A DNA stretch of 64,000 nucleotides from Acidobacteriota bacterium (lineage in GTDB: Bacteria; Actinomycetota; Actinomycetes; Actinomycetales; Microbacteriaceae). The stretch spans positions 24,719 to 88,718 of the forward strand of contig JABBOD010000006.1 of NCBI GenBank assembly GCA_019351995.1. The letters are read 5' to 3'. Below the pieces are notes generated by a model that did not search any database, was not told the origin of the DNA, and saw only the letters and a program-made list of their open reading frames with translations. Shown in pieces: positions 50,291-58,336 of this stretch; position 1 is the first letter of the stretch, and every line of letters starts with the position of its first letter. The position numbers were made by a program, and so were the translations under genes.

Positions 50291-51589
50291 TCAGCTCCCT
50301 AACAGTCGACGCGACAGCTCGGAACTGATTCCGGGATCGCGGAAGGCCAGGAACCGTTCGAGCTGCGGATAACCGCGCTCGAACATGTCTCGCGGCATGC
50401 GGGCGTCCTTCGCCGCGTAGAGCCGCCCACCGGATGCCCGAACGATGCTGTCGAGCCGGGCGAACAAGGCTTCCGTCTGCTCGCCGTGCTCGGGGAAATC
50501 AAGGGCGAACGTGACGCCCGCCTCGGGAAAACTGAGCATCCCGAGGGACTGGACGTCCCCGAAGGTCTTGAGCACCCCGAGGAAGGAGCCGGCCCCGGCC
50601 TGTGAGCATTCGGCGAGCATTGCGCGGGTCGCTTCCTCCGCGTCACGGCGGGGAATGACGCTTTGATATTGGTAGAAGCCTTTGGGCCCGTACATGCGAT
50701 TCCAGTCGCCGATGGAGTCCAGGGGATAGAAGAAGGATCCGTAGTGCTCGACGCGTCGGCGCGCTCGAGTCGCTTTGAGCCGAAAGTATGAACGGTTGAA
50801 CGCCGGGAGGGTCAGGCGATTGACCAGGGAGGCGGGAGGCGTGATCGGGAAGGTCAGCCGCGTCTCGCGTGGTTCAGGCGTCGACGCCGCGACGGGATTG
50901 CCCCGCGTGAAGATGCCGCGTCGTCCACCGTCGGTGGTGACATCGAGCCACGACACGGTGTGTTCGTACTCCGCTTCGGAGGCATCGGAAAGCTCGAAGA
51001 AGTCGGAGATCGACTCGAAGACGATGTCTTCGGCGTCAATCCACGGCCCAGGAACGCGTTTCATCTGAATCGCGGCGGTGAGGATGACACCGGTCAGCCC
51101 GAGGCCGCCGACCGTCGCCGAAAACCAGTCAGGGTTTTCTTGTGGCGAGCATTCGATGACGTCGCCGTCGGTGCGGACGAGAGTGAGGTGGACGACATGA
51201 TTTCCGAATGTCGCGTAGCTCTGATGATTCTTCCCGTGGACATCGTTGGCGATGGCGCCACCGACCGTCACCATCGCGGTCCCCGGGGTCACCGGCAGCA
51301 TCCACCCGCGTGCACTGAACGTCGCCTGAATGTCGCGGAGCAACACACCTGATTCACACCTCAGGACCCCCGACTGCTCGTCAAAGGCGATGAACTTGTC
51401 CAGCCCGCGGCAGTCCCACAGCGTTCCGCCCGCGTTGGTCGAGACGTCGCCATAGCTGCGTTGCATCCCCGACGCCAGGGCCGGCCGTCGTGCCGATGAG
51501 ATCACCTGGGCGGCCGACTCTCGGTCCGAGAGCGGCACGACGGAATGTTCAGCGGCGCGCAAGCGTCCCCACGACGTGATGGAGGTCAC
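50291..51589 (-). CDS. dprE1: Decaprenylphosphoryl-ribose oxidase, DprE1-like
   Basis: 432 residues. VAO-type FAD oxidase: RSYGDVSTNAGGTLWDCRGL, VTPGTAMVTVGGAIANDVHG (FAD pyrophosphate region), and the C-terminal KDARMPRDMFERGYPQLERF. At the position of benzothiazinone-target Cys387 of M. tuberculosis DprE1 this protein reads TFALDFP, i.e. alanine by my alignment. It oxidises the C2 hydroxyl of decaprenylphosphoryl-ribose. GTG 51589 overlaps the gtrA stop by three bases. Confidence 0.92.
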   Translation of the reverse strand: MTSITSWGRLRAAEHSVVPLSDRESAAQVISSARRPALASGMQRSYGDVSTNAGGTLWDCRGLDKFIAFDEQSGVLRCESGVLLRDIQATFSARGWMLPVTPGTAMVTVGGAIANDVHGKNHQSYATFGNHVVHLTLVRTDGDVIECSPQENPDWFSATVGGLGLTGVILTAAIQMKRVPGPWIDAEDIVFESISDFFELSDASEAEYEHTVSWLDVTTDGGRRGIFTRGNPVAASTPEPRETRLTFPITPPASLVNRLTLPAFNRSYFRLKATRARRRVEHYGSFFYPLDSIGDWNRMYGPKGFYQYQSVIPRRDAEEATRAMLAECSQAGAGSFLGVLKTFGDVQSLGMLSFPEAGVTFALDFPEHGEQTEALFARLDSIVRASGGRLYAAKDARMPRDMFERGYPQLERFLAFRDPGISSELSRRLLGS

Positions 51590-52053
51590 AGCTGTCCAGT
51601 GACGTCAACAGTGGGAATGCCGGCGCTTCCCGCAAAGGTGTACTTCTTGTCGAGCGCGTACTTCACGAAGTACCCGATGACCAGTCCGATGCCCCCACCG
51701 AGATATCTCGCCGCCGCGGAGTGGAAAACGGCGCCGAATCCGAGCTCGAAACCCCAGAAGATGATCGTCGTCACACCGCTGAGCAGCGCGTACACCATGA
51801 ACGTGCGGACCTCGTGAACGGCTGACGTGGCGCGATATCGGAAGATGTACCGCTTGTCCAGAGAGTACTTCACCAGCACGCCGGCGAGAGTTCCGATGAT
51901 CAGTGCCACGATGACGCCAGACGCGCCACGCGCAACGGTGCTGACCAGCCATTGGGAGCCGAGGTTGACCGCGATCGAGAGTGCCGCGAACGCGGCGTAG
52001 AGACCGGTGAGCCGGGTCCGTGACGGTGTCGGGCTCGCTGACGCAGTGATCAC
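51586..52053 (-). CDS. GtrA family membrane protein
   Basis: 155 residues, four membrane segments (GLYAAFAALSIAVNLGSQWL; GVIVALIIGTLAGVLVKYSL; VYALLSGVTTIIFWGFELGF; RYLGGGIGLVIGYFVKYALD; shortened) with the GtrA K-Y-x-L-D-K-(R/K)-(Y/F)-x-F repeat. These proteins are thought to flip polyprenyl-phosphate sugars. The start is GTG 52053, two bases after the UbiA stop; the longer frame to 52884 is a shadow. In this operon it is the best candidate for moving decaprenylphosphoryl-pentose across the membrane. Confidence 0.87.
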   Translation of the reverse strand: MITASASPTPSRTRLTGLYAAFAALSIAVNLGSQWLVSTVARGASGVIVALIIGTLAGVLVKYSLDKRYIFRYRATSAVHEVRTFMVYALLSGVTTIIFWGFELGFGAVFHSAAARYLGGGIGLVIGYFVKYALDKKYTFAGSAGIPTVDVTGQL

Positions 52054-52055
52054 GG

Positions 52056-53486
52056 CTATATCAACGCCGCAGCAAGAACAATCAGAACAACGATCACACC
52101 GGTGGCAATGCTTGCTCGGTCCGCGAGGGCGAACACGACCGGGTCGTCGTGCATGTCGCCGCGGTTGGTCAAAAGCCACACTCGGGCGATCCAGAACAGG
52201 AGGACCGGAACAATCAGCCACAGCAACCAGGGGGAAAGGAATTGTTCGCCCTGCATCTGGCTGCTGATGTACAAGCAGAAGGCCATCACGGAGGCGACCC
52301 CCGACGTCACACCCAGAGTGATCAGAATCACTCGGTCCGCTGGGACGTAGCCGCGCCGAATCATCTCCTCGCCGCGCTGACTGATATCTGCACACCGTTT
52401 CATCAGGGCGAGGCTGAAGAAGATGAACACGGAGAAGAGAAGCAGCCAGATCGACGGGAGAACCAGCAACGCGGCGCAGCCGGCGGCGACGCGCGCGGTA
52501 TACAACCCGGCGAGCACGATGACGTCGGCGATCGCGATCTTCTTGATGTACACGGAGTACACGACGGTCACCACCGCGTACATGGCCACAATTCCAACGG
52601 CCATCACGCTGATGAGGCTGGCGAGTGCGATGCTCCCTGCGGTGAGGAGGGTGGCGACGAGGAGCGCTCGAGGAATGGAGAGGGCGCCCGACGCGAGCGG
52701 ACGATACTGCTTGGTGGGATGCGCGCGATCCGAATCGAGGTCGCTCACATCGTTGAAGATGTACACCGCGGATGCCATGAGACAAAACGCAGCAAACATC
52801 AGAGCGCTGTTGCCCAGGTCGGCCAGATCTCGCTGCCTCAACGACACGATCAGCGGAACGAAGATGAGCATGTTCTTCGCCCACTGGTGGACACGAAGTT
52901 GCTTCACCCAGACACGGAGCGATGAGGTCGGCGTGCGGAGTTGCTCATGCGCCACGCCGAGCGACTCGAGTCGTCCGATCACGGCCGCGCCCGCGTCAAC
53001 CGCGATCGCCTTGTTCGCGTGACGCCACACCTCGAGATCGTTGCGTGACGTTCCGACGTAGTCGAAACCCTGCTCGCCGTATGCGGCGACAAGCTGCTGA
53101 GCCCTGCGCTGTTTCGTCGCCGTCCCGGTCACGGCCTCAACGGTCAAGACCGAGTCGAAGTCGGTGATCGAATCCGACACTCGGAGGGCCTGCGCCTCGG
53201 ACAGATCCGTCACCAGAACCGTCGGCTCACCCCGATCGCGGGCCGCACGCACCAACTCGACGATCTCCGAGTTGTGCGGCACCAGAGAGAAGTCGGCGGC
53301 AAACCGTTCAGCGAGTTCGACCCTGAGTCGGGATCTCCCCCACGTCAGCCGAGCGAGGAGGGGGATGAGGCTGAGCGGATTCTTTGCGAGCGACCGAGCA
53401 ATCAACTCCCACACGACGTCGGTCCTCAAGAGGGTGCGGTCAAGATCAACGCACAGCACAGGCGTGCGGGTGACAGTTGTGGTCAC
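52056..53486 (-). CDS. HAD phosphatase - UbiA prenyltransferase fusion (DPPR synthase-like)
   Basis: 476 residues. Residues ~1-185 form a HAD hydrolase domain with nucleophile motif CVDLDRTLL and VLVTDLSEAQ. The C-terminal ~290 residues are a UbiA prenyltransferase with about nine helices and motif YIFNDVSDLDSDRAHPTKQY, which matches the decaprenyl-phosphate phosphoribosyltransferase (Rv3806c) signature N-D-x-x-D-x-E/D-x-D-R-x-H-P-T-K. The fusion could both make decaprenylphosphoryl-5-phosphoribose and remove its 5-phosphate. I chose GTG 53486: GGAGG lies upstream and the first domain starts there; the frame to 53534 adds 16 residues. Confidence 0.88.
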   Translation of the reverse strand: MTTTVTRTPVLCVDLDRTLLRTDVVWELIARSLAKNPLSLIPLLARLTWGRSRLRVELAERFAADFSLVPHNSEIVELVRAARDRGEPTVLVTDLSEAQALRVSDSITDFDSVLTVEAVTGTATKQRRAQQLVAAYGEQGFDYVGTSRNDLEVWRHANKAIAVDAGAAVIGRLESLGVAHEQLRTPTSSLRVWVKQLRVHQWAKNMLIFVPLIVSLRQRDLADLGNSALMFAAFCLMASAVYIFNDVSDLDSDRAHPTKQYRPLASGALSIPRALLVATLLTAGSIALASLISVMAVGIVAMYAVVTVVYSVYIKKIAIADVIVLAGLYTARVAAGCAALLVLPSIWLLLFSVFIFFSLALMKRCADISQRGEEMIRRGYVPADRVILITLGVTSGVASVMAFCLYISSQMQGEQFLSPWLLWLIVPVLLFWIARVWLLTNRGDMHDDPVVFALADRASIATGVIVVLIVLAAALI

Positions 53487-53745
53487 AACCCGCCTCCAGA
53501 GTGATCGCTCATCCGACACAACGCCTCTCCGCACACGGCGAAGCTGGGCGACTTCCAGCTCGGTCGACTCTGTGAGAATATGACAAGAATAACCGTACTC
53601 GACGCCGTTCTCGTGGGCCTCTGAATCAATGGCGCCACGCTGAAAATAGTTTCAGCCGCTCGAGGACTCGCCAGGCTCGTTCGCCAACGATGAGCTGGGT
53701 GCGGTCGCGGGCGTTGACCTGGCCGGTCTCCGCCAGACTAGTCGA

Positions 53746-54933
53746 ATGATCGCCGCACGCCTCCTCGACGTTCTGGTCGTGATCGTGCTGCTGATCTACC
53801 TGGGCGAAGGATGGCGCAACGGCTTCCTGCGGAGCCTCGCGGCGATCATCGGGCTGGTCGCCGGCGCCACCGCCGCGTTTTTCTCGATTCCCCTCGTCGG
53901 AACGATCGTGCCAGACCCGTTCTGGCGCACCTTTCTGGTCGTCTCGATCGCCGTCGCCCTCATCCTGCTCGGCAGCATGGTCGGCACCGCCGTCGGGCGA
54001 GTGATCACAGGTCGCGGCGAACGCGCACCCCTGCGCACACCAGAGCGGATCGGCGGCGCCGCGGCGAACCTGATCGTCGGGGCACTCATCACCGCGCTGA
54101 TCGCTGGGAGCGTTGCGGCACTCGGCATCCCGGTGCTGAGCGCCGCGGTCTCGAACTCCTGGGTCCTGCAGGCGATCAGCACCGTCACTCCCGAACCCGT
54201 GACGGCCGCACTCGCGAGGCTCCGGTCAGCCGTGCTGGCCGAGGGACTTCCGGTTCTTCCCGGCGGCTACGGCGGCATCACGAAGTCTCCTGGCGTCCCG
54301 CGGGTGGTGACCAACACGGCAGCGCTGACCGCAGCGGCTGCCTCGGTCGTGCGAATCAACGGAACGGCATATGCCTGCGGGCAGAATCAGTCGGGCTCGG
54401 GCTTCGTGATCTCGCAGGATCGAATCCTGACCAACGCGCACGTGGTCGCCGGCGTCCAACAGCCGGTCGTCGAGGCGCCAAACGGCCAGACTCTCGACGG
54501 CCAGATCGTGTACTTCGACCCCAACAACGACCTCGCGGTGGTCGCCGTCTCGGGGTTACGCGCACCCGCGCTGACTCTCAGCAACCCGCTCTCCACCGGC
54601 TCGACCGCCGTCGTGGACGGCTACCCGTACGGCGGGCCGTTCACCACCGGGGGTGCGAAGGTGCTCGCGCGCTCAGACGAGAACGTCGAGAACATCTACA
54701 ACAGCGGACGCTCACTGCGCGAGTTGTATACGCTCGCCGCGTCGATCCAACCCGGCAACTCGGGCGGACCGCTGCTCACCGCGAACGGCACGATTGCGGG
54801 GGTCGTCTTCGCCAAAAGCGCCAACGACCCGAATCTCGGCTACGCGATGACCGATACCATGCTCAGCCCGGTCGTGAAGGCGTCGCCCCGCCTCCATGCC
54901 GCTGTCGGCTCTGGCACCTGCGTTCGAGGCTGA
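53746..54933 (+). CDS. marP: MarP-like periplasmic serine protease
   Basis: 395 residues. Four N-terminal membrane helices of the CvpA/colicin V production type, then a chymotrypsin-fold protease: catalytic His in LTNAHVVAG, Asp in NNDLAVVAV and Ser in QPGNSGGPLL. Cys211 (YACGQNQSG) and Cys392 near the C-terminus sit where M. tuberculosis MarP has its regulatory disulfide. MarP is required for acid and oxidative-stress resistance. No PDZ domain, again as in MarP. Upstream a TTGACC at 53714-53719 may be a -35, but the -10 is unclear. Confidence 0.9.
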   Translation: MIAARLLDVLVVIVLLIYLGEGWRNGFLRSLAAIIGLVAGATAAFFSIPLVGTIVPDPFWRTFLVVSIAVALILLGSMVGTAVGRVITGRGERAPLRTPERIGGAAANLIVGALITALIAGSVAALGIPVLSAAVSNSWVLQAISTVTPEPVTAALARLRSAVLAEGLPVLPGGYGGITKSPGVPRVVTNTAALTAAAASVVRINGTAYACGQNQSGSGFVISQDRILTNAHVVAGVQQPVVEAPNGQTLDGQIVYFDPNNDLAVVAVSGLRAPALTLSNPLSTGSTAVVDGYPYGGPFTTGGAKVLARSDENVENIYNSGRSLRELYTLAASIQPGNSGGPLLTANGTIAGVVFAKSANDPNLGYAMTDTMLSPVVKASPRLHAAVGSGTCVRG

Positions 54934-54951
54934 TCCGCAGGAGGCGTGAGC

Positions 54952-55446
54952 CTAGCGGTGCAGGAACATGAGCAGCGTTGCCACCAGCGAGCCAGCGACC
55001 GCCAGCCCCACCAGAGAAGCCACCACGATGCTCAGCACCGCCCAGTTGCGACGACCAAGACGACCGCCACGCGTTTCGCGGATACCGCGCACCCCGACCG
55101 AGATGGTCGCCGCCACGAGGCCGCCGACCACGAAGAAGTGCAGGAGTTCGAGTCCGAGGGCGGCGGTCAGAAGGTTCTTGGCATCGCTCGACACCATCAC
55201 GATCCCCAGGCCCAGTGCACCGATGATGATGTTGGCGACGATCACCAGGACGGCGAGCTTCAGGCTCCGCGTCGCGGCGAGGTCGACCGGGCGTCCGGAA
55301 CGATCCCGGTGCACCTCGTTCGCGGCGCCGCACCGAGAGCAGTACGCGTTACTCAGAGACACGCGCGCGCCGCAGTGCTCGCAGGAGAGACGGGGATCGA
55401 CAGCGGTCAGAGGGATGACCGGGGCGGCGTGGGGGGCGACCGACAT
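54952..55446 (-). CDS. Zinc-ribbon membrane protein
   Basis: 164 residues. CEHC and CSRC, 13 residues apart, form an N-terminal zinc ribbon; three membrane helices follow (LAVLVIVANIIIGALGLGIV; LLHFFVVGGLVAATISVGV; AVLSIVVASLVGLAVAGSLV; shortened). Start ATG 55446 is leaderless with TACAAT seven bases upstream; the ATG at 55455 lies inside the -10 box. Convergent with marP. Confidence 0.78.
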   Translation of the reverse strand: MSVAPHAAPVIPLTAVDPRLSCEHCGARVSLSNAYCSRCGAANEVHRDRSGRPVDLAATRSLKLAVLVIVANIIIGALGLGIVMVSSDAKNLLTAALGLELLHFFVVGGLVAATISVGVRGIRETRGGRLGRRNWAVLSIVVASLVGLAVAGSLVATLLMFLHR

Positions 55447-55453
55447 GTCCCCC

Positions 55454-55459
55454 ATTGTA
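55454..55459 (-). promoter_or_regulatory. Leaderless -10 box, zinc-ribbon protein
   Basis: TACAAT, seven bases, then ATG 55446. Confidence 0.45.
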
Positions 55460-55580
55460 GGGACGTTCGACCCGGCGCGCGGTGTGAGTTTCCCGGCAGA
55501 GGGTCGTGCCAGAACTCGTCGATCGCCGCCGCTTTCTCGAGGGATATTTGGCTTCTGCCCACCCCCGAAGTAGGCTCATT

Positions 55581-55605
55581 CTGAGCAGTAGTCAATAATG
55601 CTCAG
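55581..55605 (+). promoter_or_regulatory. Inverted repeat at a possible promoter
   Basis: CTGAGCA (55581-55587) and TGCTCAG (55599-55605) flank an AT-rich core containing TAATGC, a -10-like sequence. It precedes the 42-residue membrane peptide gene by ~20 bp and could be an operator. Confidence 0.45.
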
Positions 55606-55625
55606 CACGGGAAGACGGGCTTGCC

Positions 55626-55754
55626 ATGGTGAGGGACGAGAGTCGTTTCGAGCGTCGGGATATCGTTCTGGCCACCGTGACGGCGATCCTCGGCGGCTGC
55701 GCCACCATCGTGGCGGCGATCGGGATCCTCGTGCTCTCGACCTCGGGCCGCTGA
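55626..55754 (+). CDS. 42-residue single-pass membrane peptide
   Basis: ATG 55626 to TGA 55754, found by reading the sequence directly. A polar, charged head (MVRDESRFERRD) precedes one hydrophobic helix (IVLATVTAILGGCATIVAAI, continuing to LVLSTSG). It is flanked by an inverted repeat/promoter and a strong terminator, which supports expression. No homolog recognised. Confidence 0.5.
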   Translation: MVRDESRFERRDIVLATVTAILGGCATIVAAIGILVLSTSGR

Positions 55755-55774
55755 ACCCACGCCGAACACGACGA

Positions 55775-55810
55775 AGCCCCCGGCCGCACCAGTGACGCGG
55801 GCCGGGGGCT
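55775..55810. terminator. Bidirectional terminator
   Basis: Arms AGCCCCCGGCC (55775-55785) and GGCCGGGGGCT (55800-55810), perfect 11 bp, between the small membrane peptide gene (plus) and the HtrA-like gene (minus). Confidence 0.8.
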
Positions 55811-55828
55811 CAGGAGTCCGGGCGAAGT

Positions 55829-57217
55829 TCAGGCCGCCGGACCCGCCGTCAGAGTGACGGCCACCTGCTGAGGCGCGCCAGACGCGTCGGTGTAGGCGAT
55901 CGTGACCTTGTCTCCGACCGCGTGGGCCTTGACAGCCGCGCTCAGAGAGTCGGTCGACGCGACAGCGGTGCCGTTCACCGCGGTGATGACGTCGCCAGAG
56001 ACGAGGCCGGAGTTGGCGGCCGGGCTCCCCGGGATGGCACCGGCGATCGTGACCCCCGTGGCCCCCTGAGTCGTTGCCAACTCGACGCCGAGGAAGGCGG
56101 GGAGGCCGATCGTAATCGTGCTGCTGGCTTCACCGGCAATGATCTTCTTCGCGATCGACAGAGCGGTATTGATCGGGATGGCGTACCCGGTCACGTTCCG
56201 AACTCCGCTCGAGGCGGCGGTCACGACGCCGGTGACTCCCCCGGCCGCGTCGATCAGCGGGCCGCCGGAGTCTCCGGAAACGACATCCGCGTTTGTCTCG
56301 ATGAGGCCGCTCAGGTTCTCCGTCGCGCCGGTTGAGTCATTCGCGACCTGGATGGACTTGTTGAGCGCAGTGACAGTGCCGGACGCGGCGACCAGGTTGC
56401 CGGTTCCCTCCGCGTTGCCGATGGAGGTGACGGCTAGTCCGGTCGTCAGTGCGCCGGTGTCGAACTTGGCCTTGGTGAACCCGCTGACGTTGTTGCCATT
56501 CGCGTCGACCAGCTGCAGAACAGCGATGTCGTCGGTCGCGTCCGTGCCGATCACCCGAGCCCGATAGCTCGCTCCCGTGGATTGGATCGTCACCTTGATC
56601 GCCGTGGAACCCTGCACCACGTGATTATTCGTGAGAATCTCGCCGCCCGAGGTGTAGATGATGCCAGTGCCCGCAGCCTCCGTCGAGGTGTTGTAGTCGA
56701 GCGTCGAGACGACCGTGACGACCCCGACCTTTTGTGCAGCGGTCGCGGCCGTCGCATTCACCGAGGTCCGCCCCAACCGCGGCCTGCCGGAGCCGTTGCC
56801 GTCTCGGAAACCGTTTCCGTCGCGGTAGCCGTAGCCGTTACCTGAGCCGGAGCCGGAGCCATTCAGGCCCTGAATCGACGAGGAGTTACCCGAGTTGTGA
56901 AGGCCCGCGAGAATCGTCCCGATGCCGACACCGCTGGCTCCGATCCCCAGCGCAATGGCGGCAACCCCGCCGATGAGGAGCCCGCGGTACCTGCGCGGCG
57001 GGCGTGCCGGAGCCACCGGCTCCGCACTGAACGCGGCGTAGCCATCAGCGGGTGGCCCCATCGGGGGAGCGAGGGGAGCAGGAGGTGCAAGATACGCCGG
57101 CGCAAGGTAAGCGGGTGCAACGGCGGCGGCGGGCTCTCCCGATTCGCGACCGGCGGCGTGCGTAGCGTCAGCGTTGACATCCGGAGTTTCTGGGATCTGG
57201 GGCTCGTTCTCGGTCAT
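55829..57217 (-). CDS. HtrA/DegP-like serine protease with PDZ domain
   Basis: 462 residues. Pro/Ala-rich cytoplasmic head (~1-80), one membrane helix (~88-110), a Gly/Asn/Arg-rich linker with repeated RDGNG units, then an S1C protease: His in ILTNNHVVQG, Asp in DATDDIAVLQL and Ser in VSGDSGGPLID. A C-terminal PDZ domain ends with GLVSGDVITAVNGTAV. Extracytoplasmic quality control of misfolded proteins. I chose ATG 57217 behind a weak AGGTC; a GTG at 57223 is two codons earlier. Confidence 0.9.
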   Translation of the reverse strand: MTENEPQIPETPDVNADATHAAGRESGEPAAAVAPAYLAPAYLAPPAPLAPPMGPPADGYAAFSAEPVAPARPPRRYRGLLIGGVAAIALGIGASGVGIGTILAGLHNSGNSSSIQGLNGSGSGSGNGYGYRDGNGFRDGNGSGRPRLGRTSVNATAATAAQKVGVVTVVSTLDYNTSTEAAGTGIIYTSGGEILTNNHVVQGSTAIKVTIQSTGASYRARVIGTDATDDIAVLQLVDANGNNVSGFTKAKFDTGALTTGLAVTSIGNAEGTGNLVAASGTVTALNKSIQVANDSTGATENLSGLIETNADVVSGDSGGPLIDAAGGVTGVVTAASSGVRNVTGYAIPINTALSIAKKIIAGEASSTITIGLPAFLGVELATTQGATGVTIAGAIPGSPAANSGLVSGDVITAVNGTAVASTDSLSAAVKAHAVGDKVTIAYTDASGAPQQVAVTLTAGPAA

Positions 57218-57297
57218 GACCACAGTTCAGACCTGGAAACCCGGAACTCCCTATGAACCGACTGCATGGCTGGTGCGAGATCCCTCGGGACTCTCGG

Positions 57298-58236
57298 TCA
57301 GGGCCTCGTGATGACGATCTTGCCGCGGAGATGGCCCCTGTCGAGCCGACGGAAGGCATCCGCGACGTCGTCGAAAGGGAAGCTCTCGGCGATCGGGAGC
57401 TCGATGTCGCCGCCGACCACGAGGGCGGCGAGTGCGTCCAGAGTCGGGATGCTGGTCAGACCCCGACCCACCCGGCGAATGCCGAACTCGCTCGGGTCGA
57501 TCGCATTGGTGTTGATGCGGTGAGGCGGGATGCCCAGCTCGAGGAACTGCTGCACCGACACCCGGCCGTGCAGATCGAAAGCAGCTGTCACCCCCTCGGG
57601 CGCGAGGGTCCGCACCTCCTCCACGAGTCCCTCACCGTAGGAGACCGGCTCGATGCCGCGCGATCGCAGCCACTCGTGATTGGCCGGCGATGCGCTGCCA
57701 ATCACACGGATGCCGCGGAGCACCGCCAACTGCGACAGAACGCCACCGACCCCGCCGGCGGCCGCGCTGACCACGATGGTGGCGCGCTCCTGCCCCCGGC
57801 CGGCAAGGGCTTGCGAGGCGAGGGCATCCCACGCGGTCTGACCGACGAGCGCCAGACCGCCACCGATGGCCCACGAGAGCTCGACGGGGAGTCGAGCGAC
57901 CCGACTCGCCTCCGTCACGAGATGGGTCTGGAACGCGCCATCCGGAACCGTCCCGAATACCCGCTCTCCCACGACGAACTCGCTGACGTCCTCCCCGACG
58001 GCCTCCACGACACCTGCCAGCTCGCGACCGACCCCGGCAGGAAAGCTCAGCGTGTACTGGGGACCGCCTTCACGCCGCTTCGAATCGGCGGGGTTCAGTC
58101 CCGCGGCCCGCAAGGCGATCCGCAGCTGACCCGGTCCGGGATCCGTCACCGATTCGTCGGCGAGTTCGAGCACGTCGGGTCCCCCGAAACGGGAGAAGGT
58201 CACAACACGATTGGAGGACACGGCGTCGACAGTCAC
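57298..58236 (-). CDS. NADP-dependent medium-chain oxidoreductase
   Basis: 312 residues. Zinc-free MDR enzyme of the quinone oxidoreductase type: N-terminal FSRFGGPDVLELADE and RAAGLNPADSK, a nucleotide-binding AAAGGVGGVLSQLA, and TKIVITRP-like ending. No zinc cysteines. I chose GTG 58236 because TACGAT lies six bases upstream (leaderless); GTG 58221 and GTG 58260 are alternatives. Confidence 0.85.
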   Translation of the reverse strand: MTVDAVSSNRVVTFSRFGGPDVLELADESVTDPGPGQLRIALRAAGLNPADSKRREGGPQYTLSFPAGVGRELAGVVEAVGEDVSEFVVGERVFGTVPDGAFQTHLVTEASRVARLPVELSWAIGGGLALVGQTAWDALASQALAGRGQERATIVVSAAAGGVGGVLSQLAVLRGIRVIGSASPANHEWLRSRGIEPVSYGEGLVEEVRTLAPEGVTAAFDLHGRVSVQQFLELGIPPHRINTNAIDPSEFGIRRVGRGLTSIPTLDALAALVVGGDIELPIAESFPFDDVADAFRRLDRGHLRGKIVITRP

Positions 58237-58242
58237 CAGGGC

Positions 58243-58248
58243 ATCGTA
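58243..58248 (-). promoter_or_regulatory. Leaderless -10 box, MDR oxidoreductase
   Basis: TACGAT, six bases, then GTG 58236. Confidence 0.45.
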
Positions 58249-58336
58249 CGCACGTGACACGCCGCGAGGGCTTGACCCCGCACTCCAGCGGGTGCACTCT
58301 GGTCGCAGATCAACTCATCGCCCAGAAGAGCCGGAG

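Noticed and set aside
51586..52884. 432-codon minus-strand frame covering gtrA and part of the UbiA gene
   Set aside because: Only its last 155 codons (from GTG 52053) are the GtrA protein; the rest is a His/Arg-rich shadow of the HAD-UbiA gene.
53714..53742. TTGACC-N17-ACTAGT as the marP promoter
   Set aside because: The -10 match is too poor and leaves too little room before the start codon; mentioned only in the marP entry.
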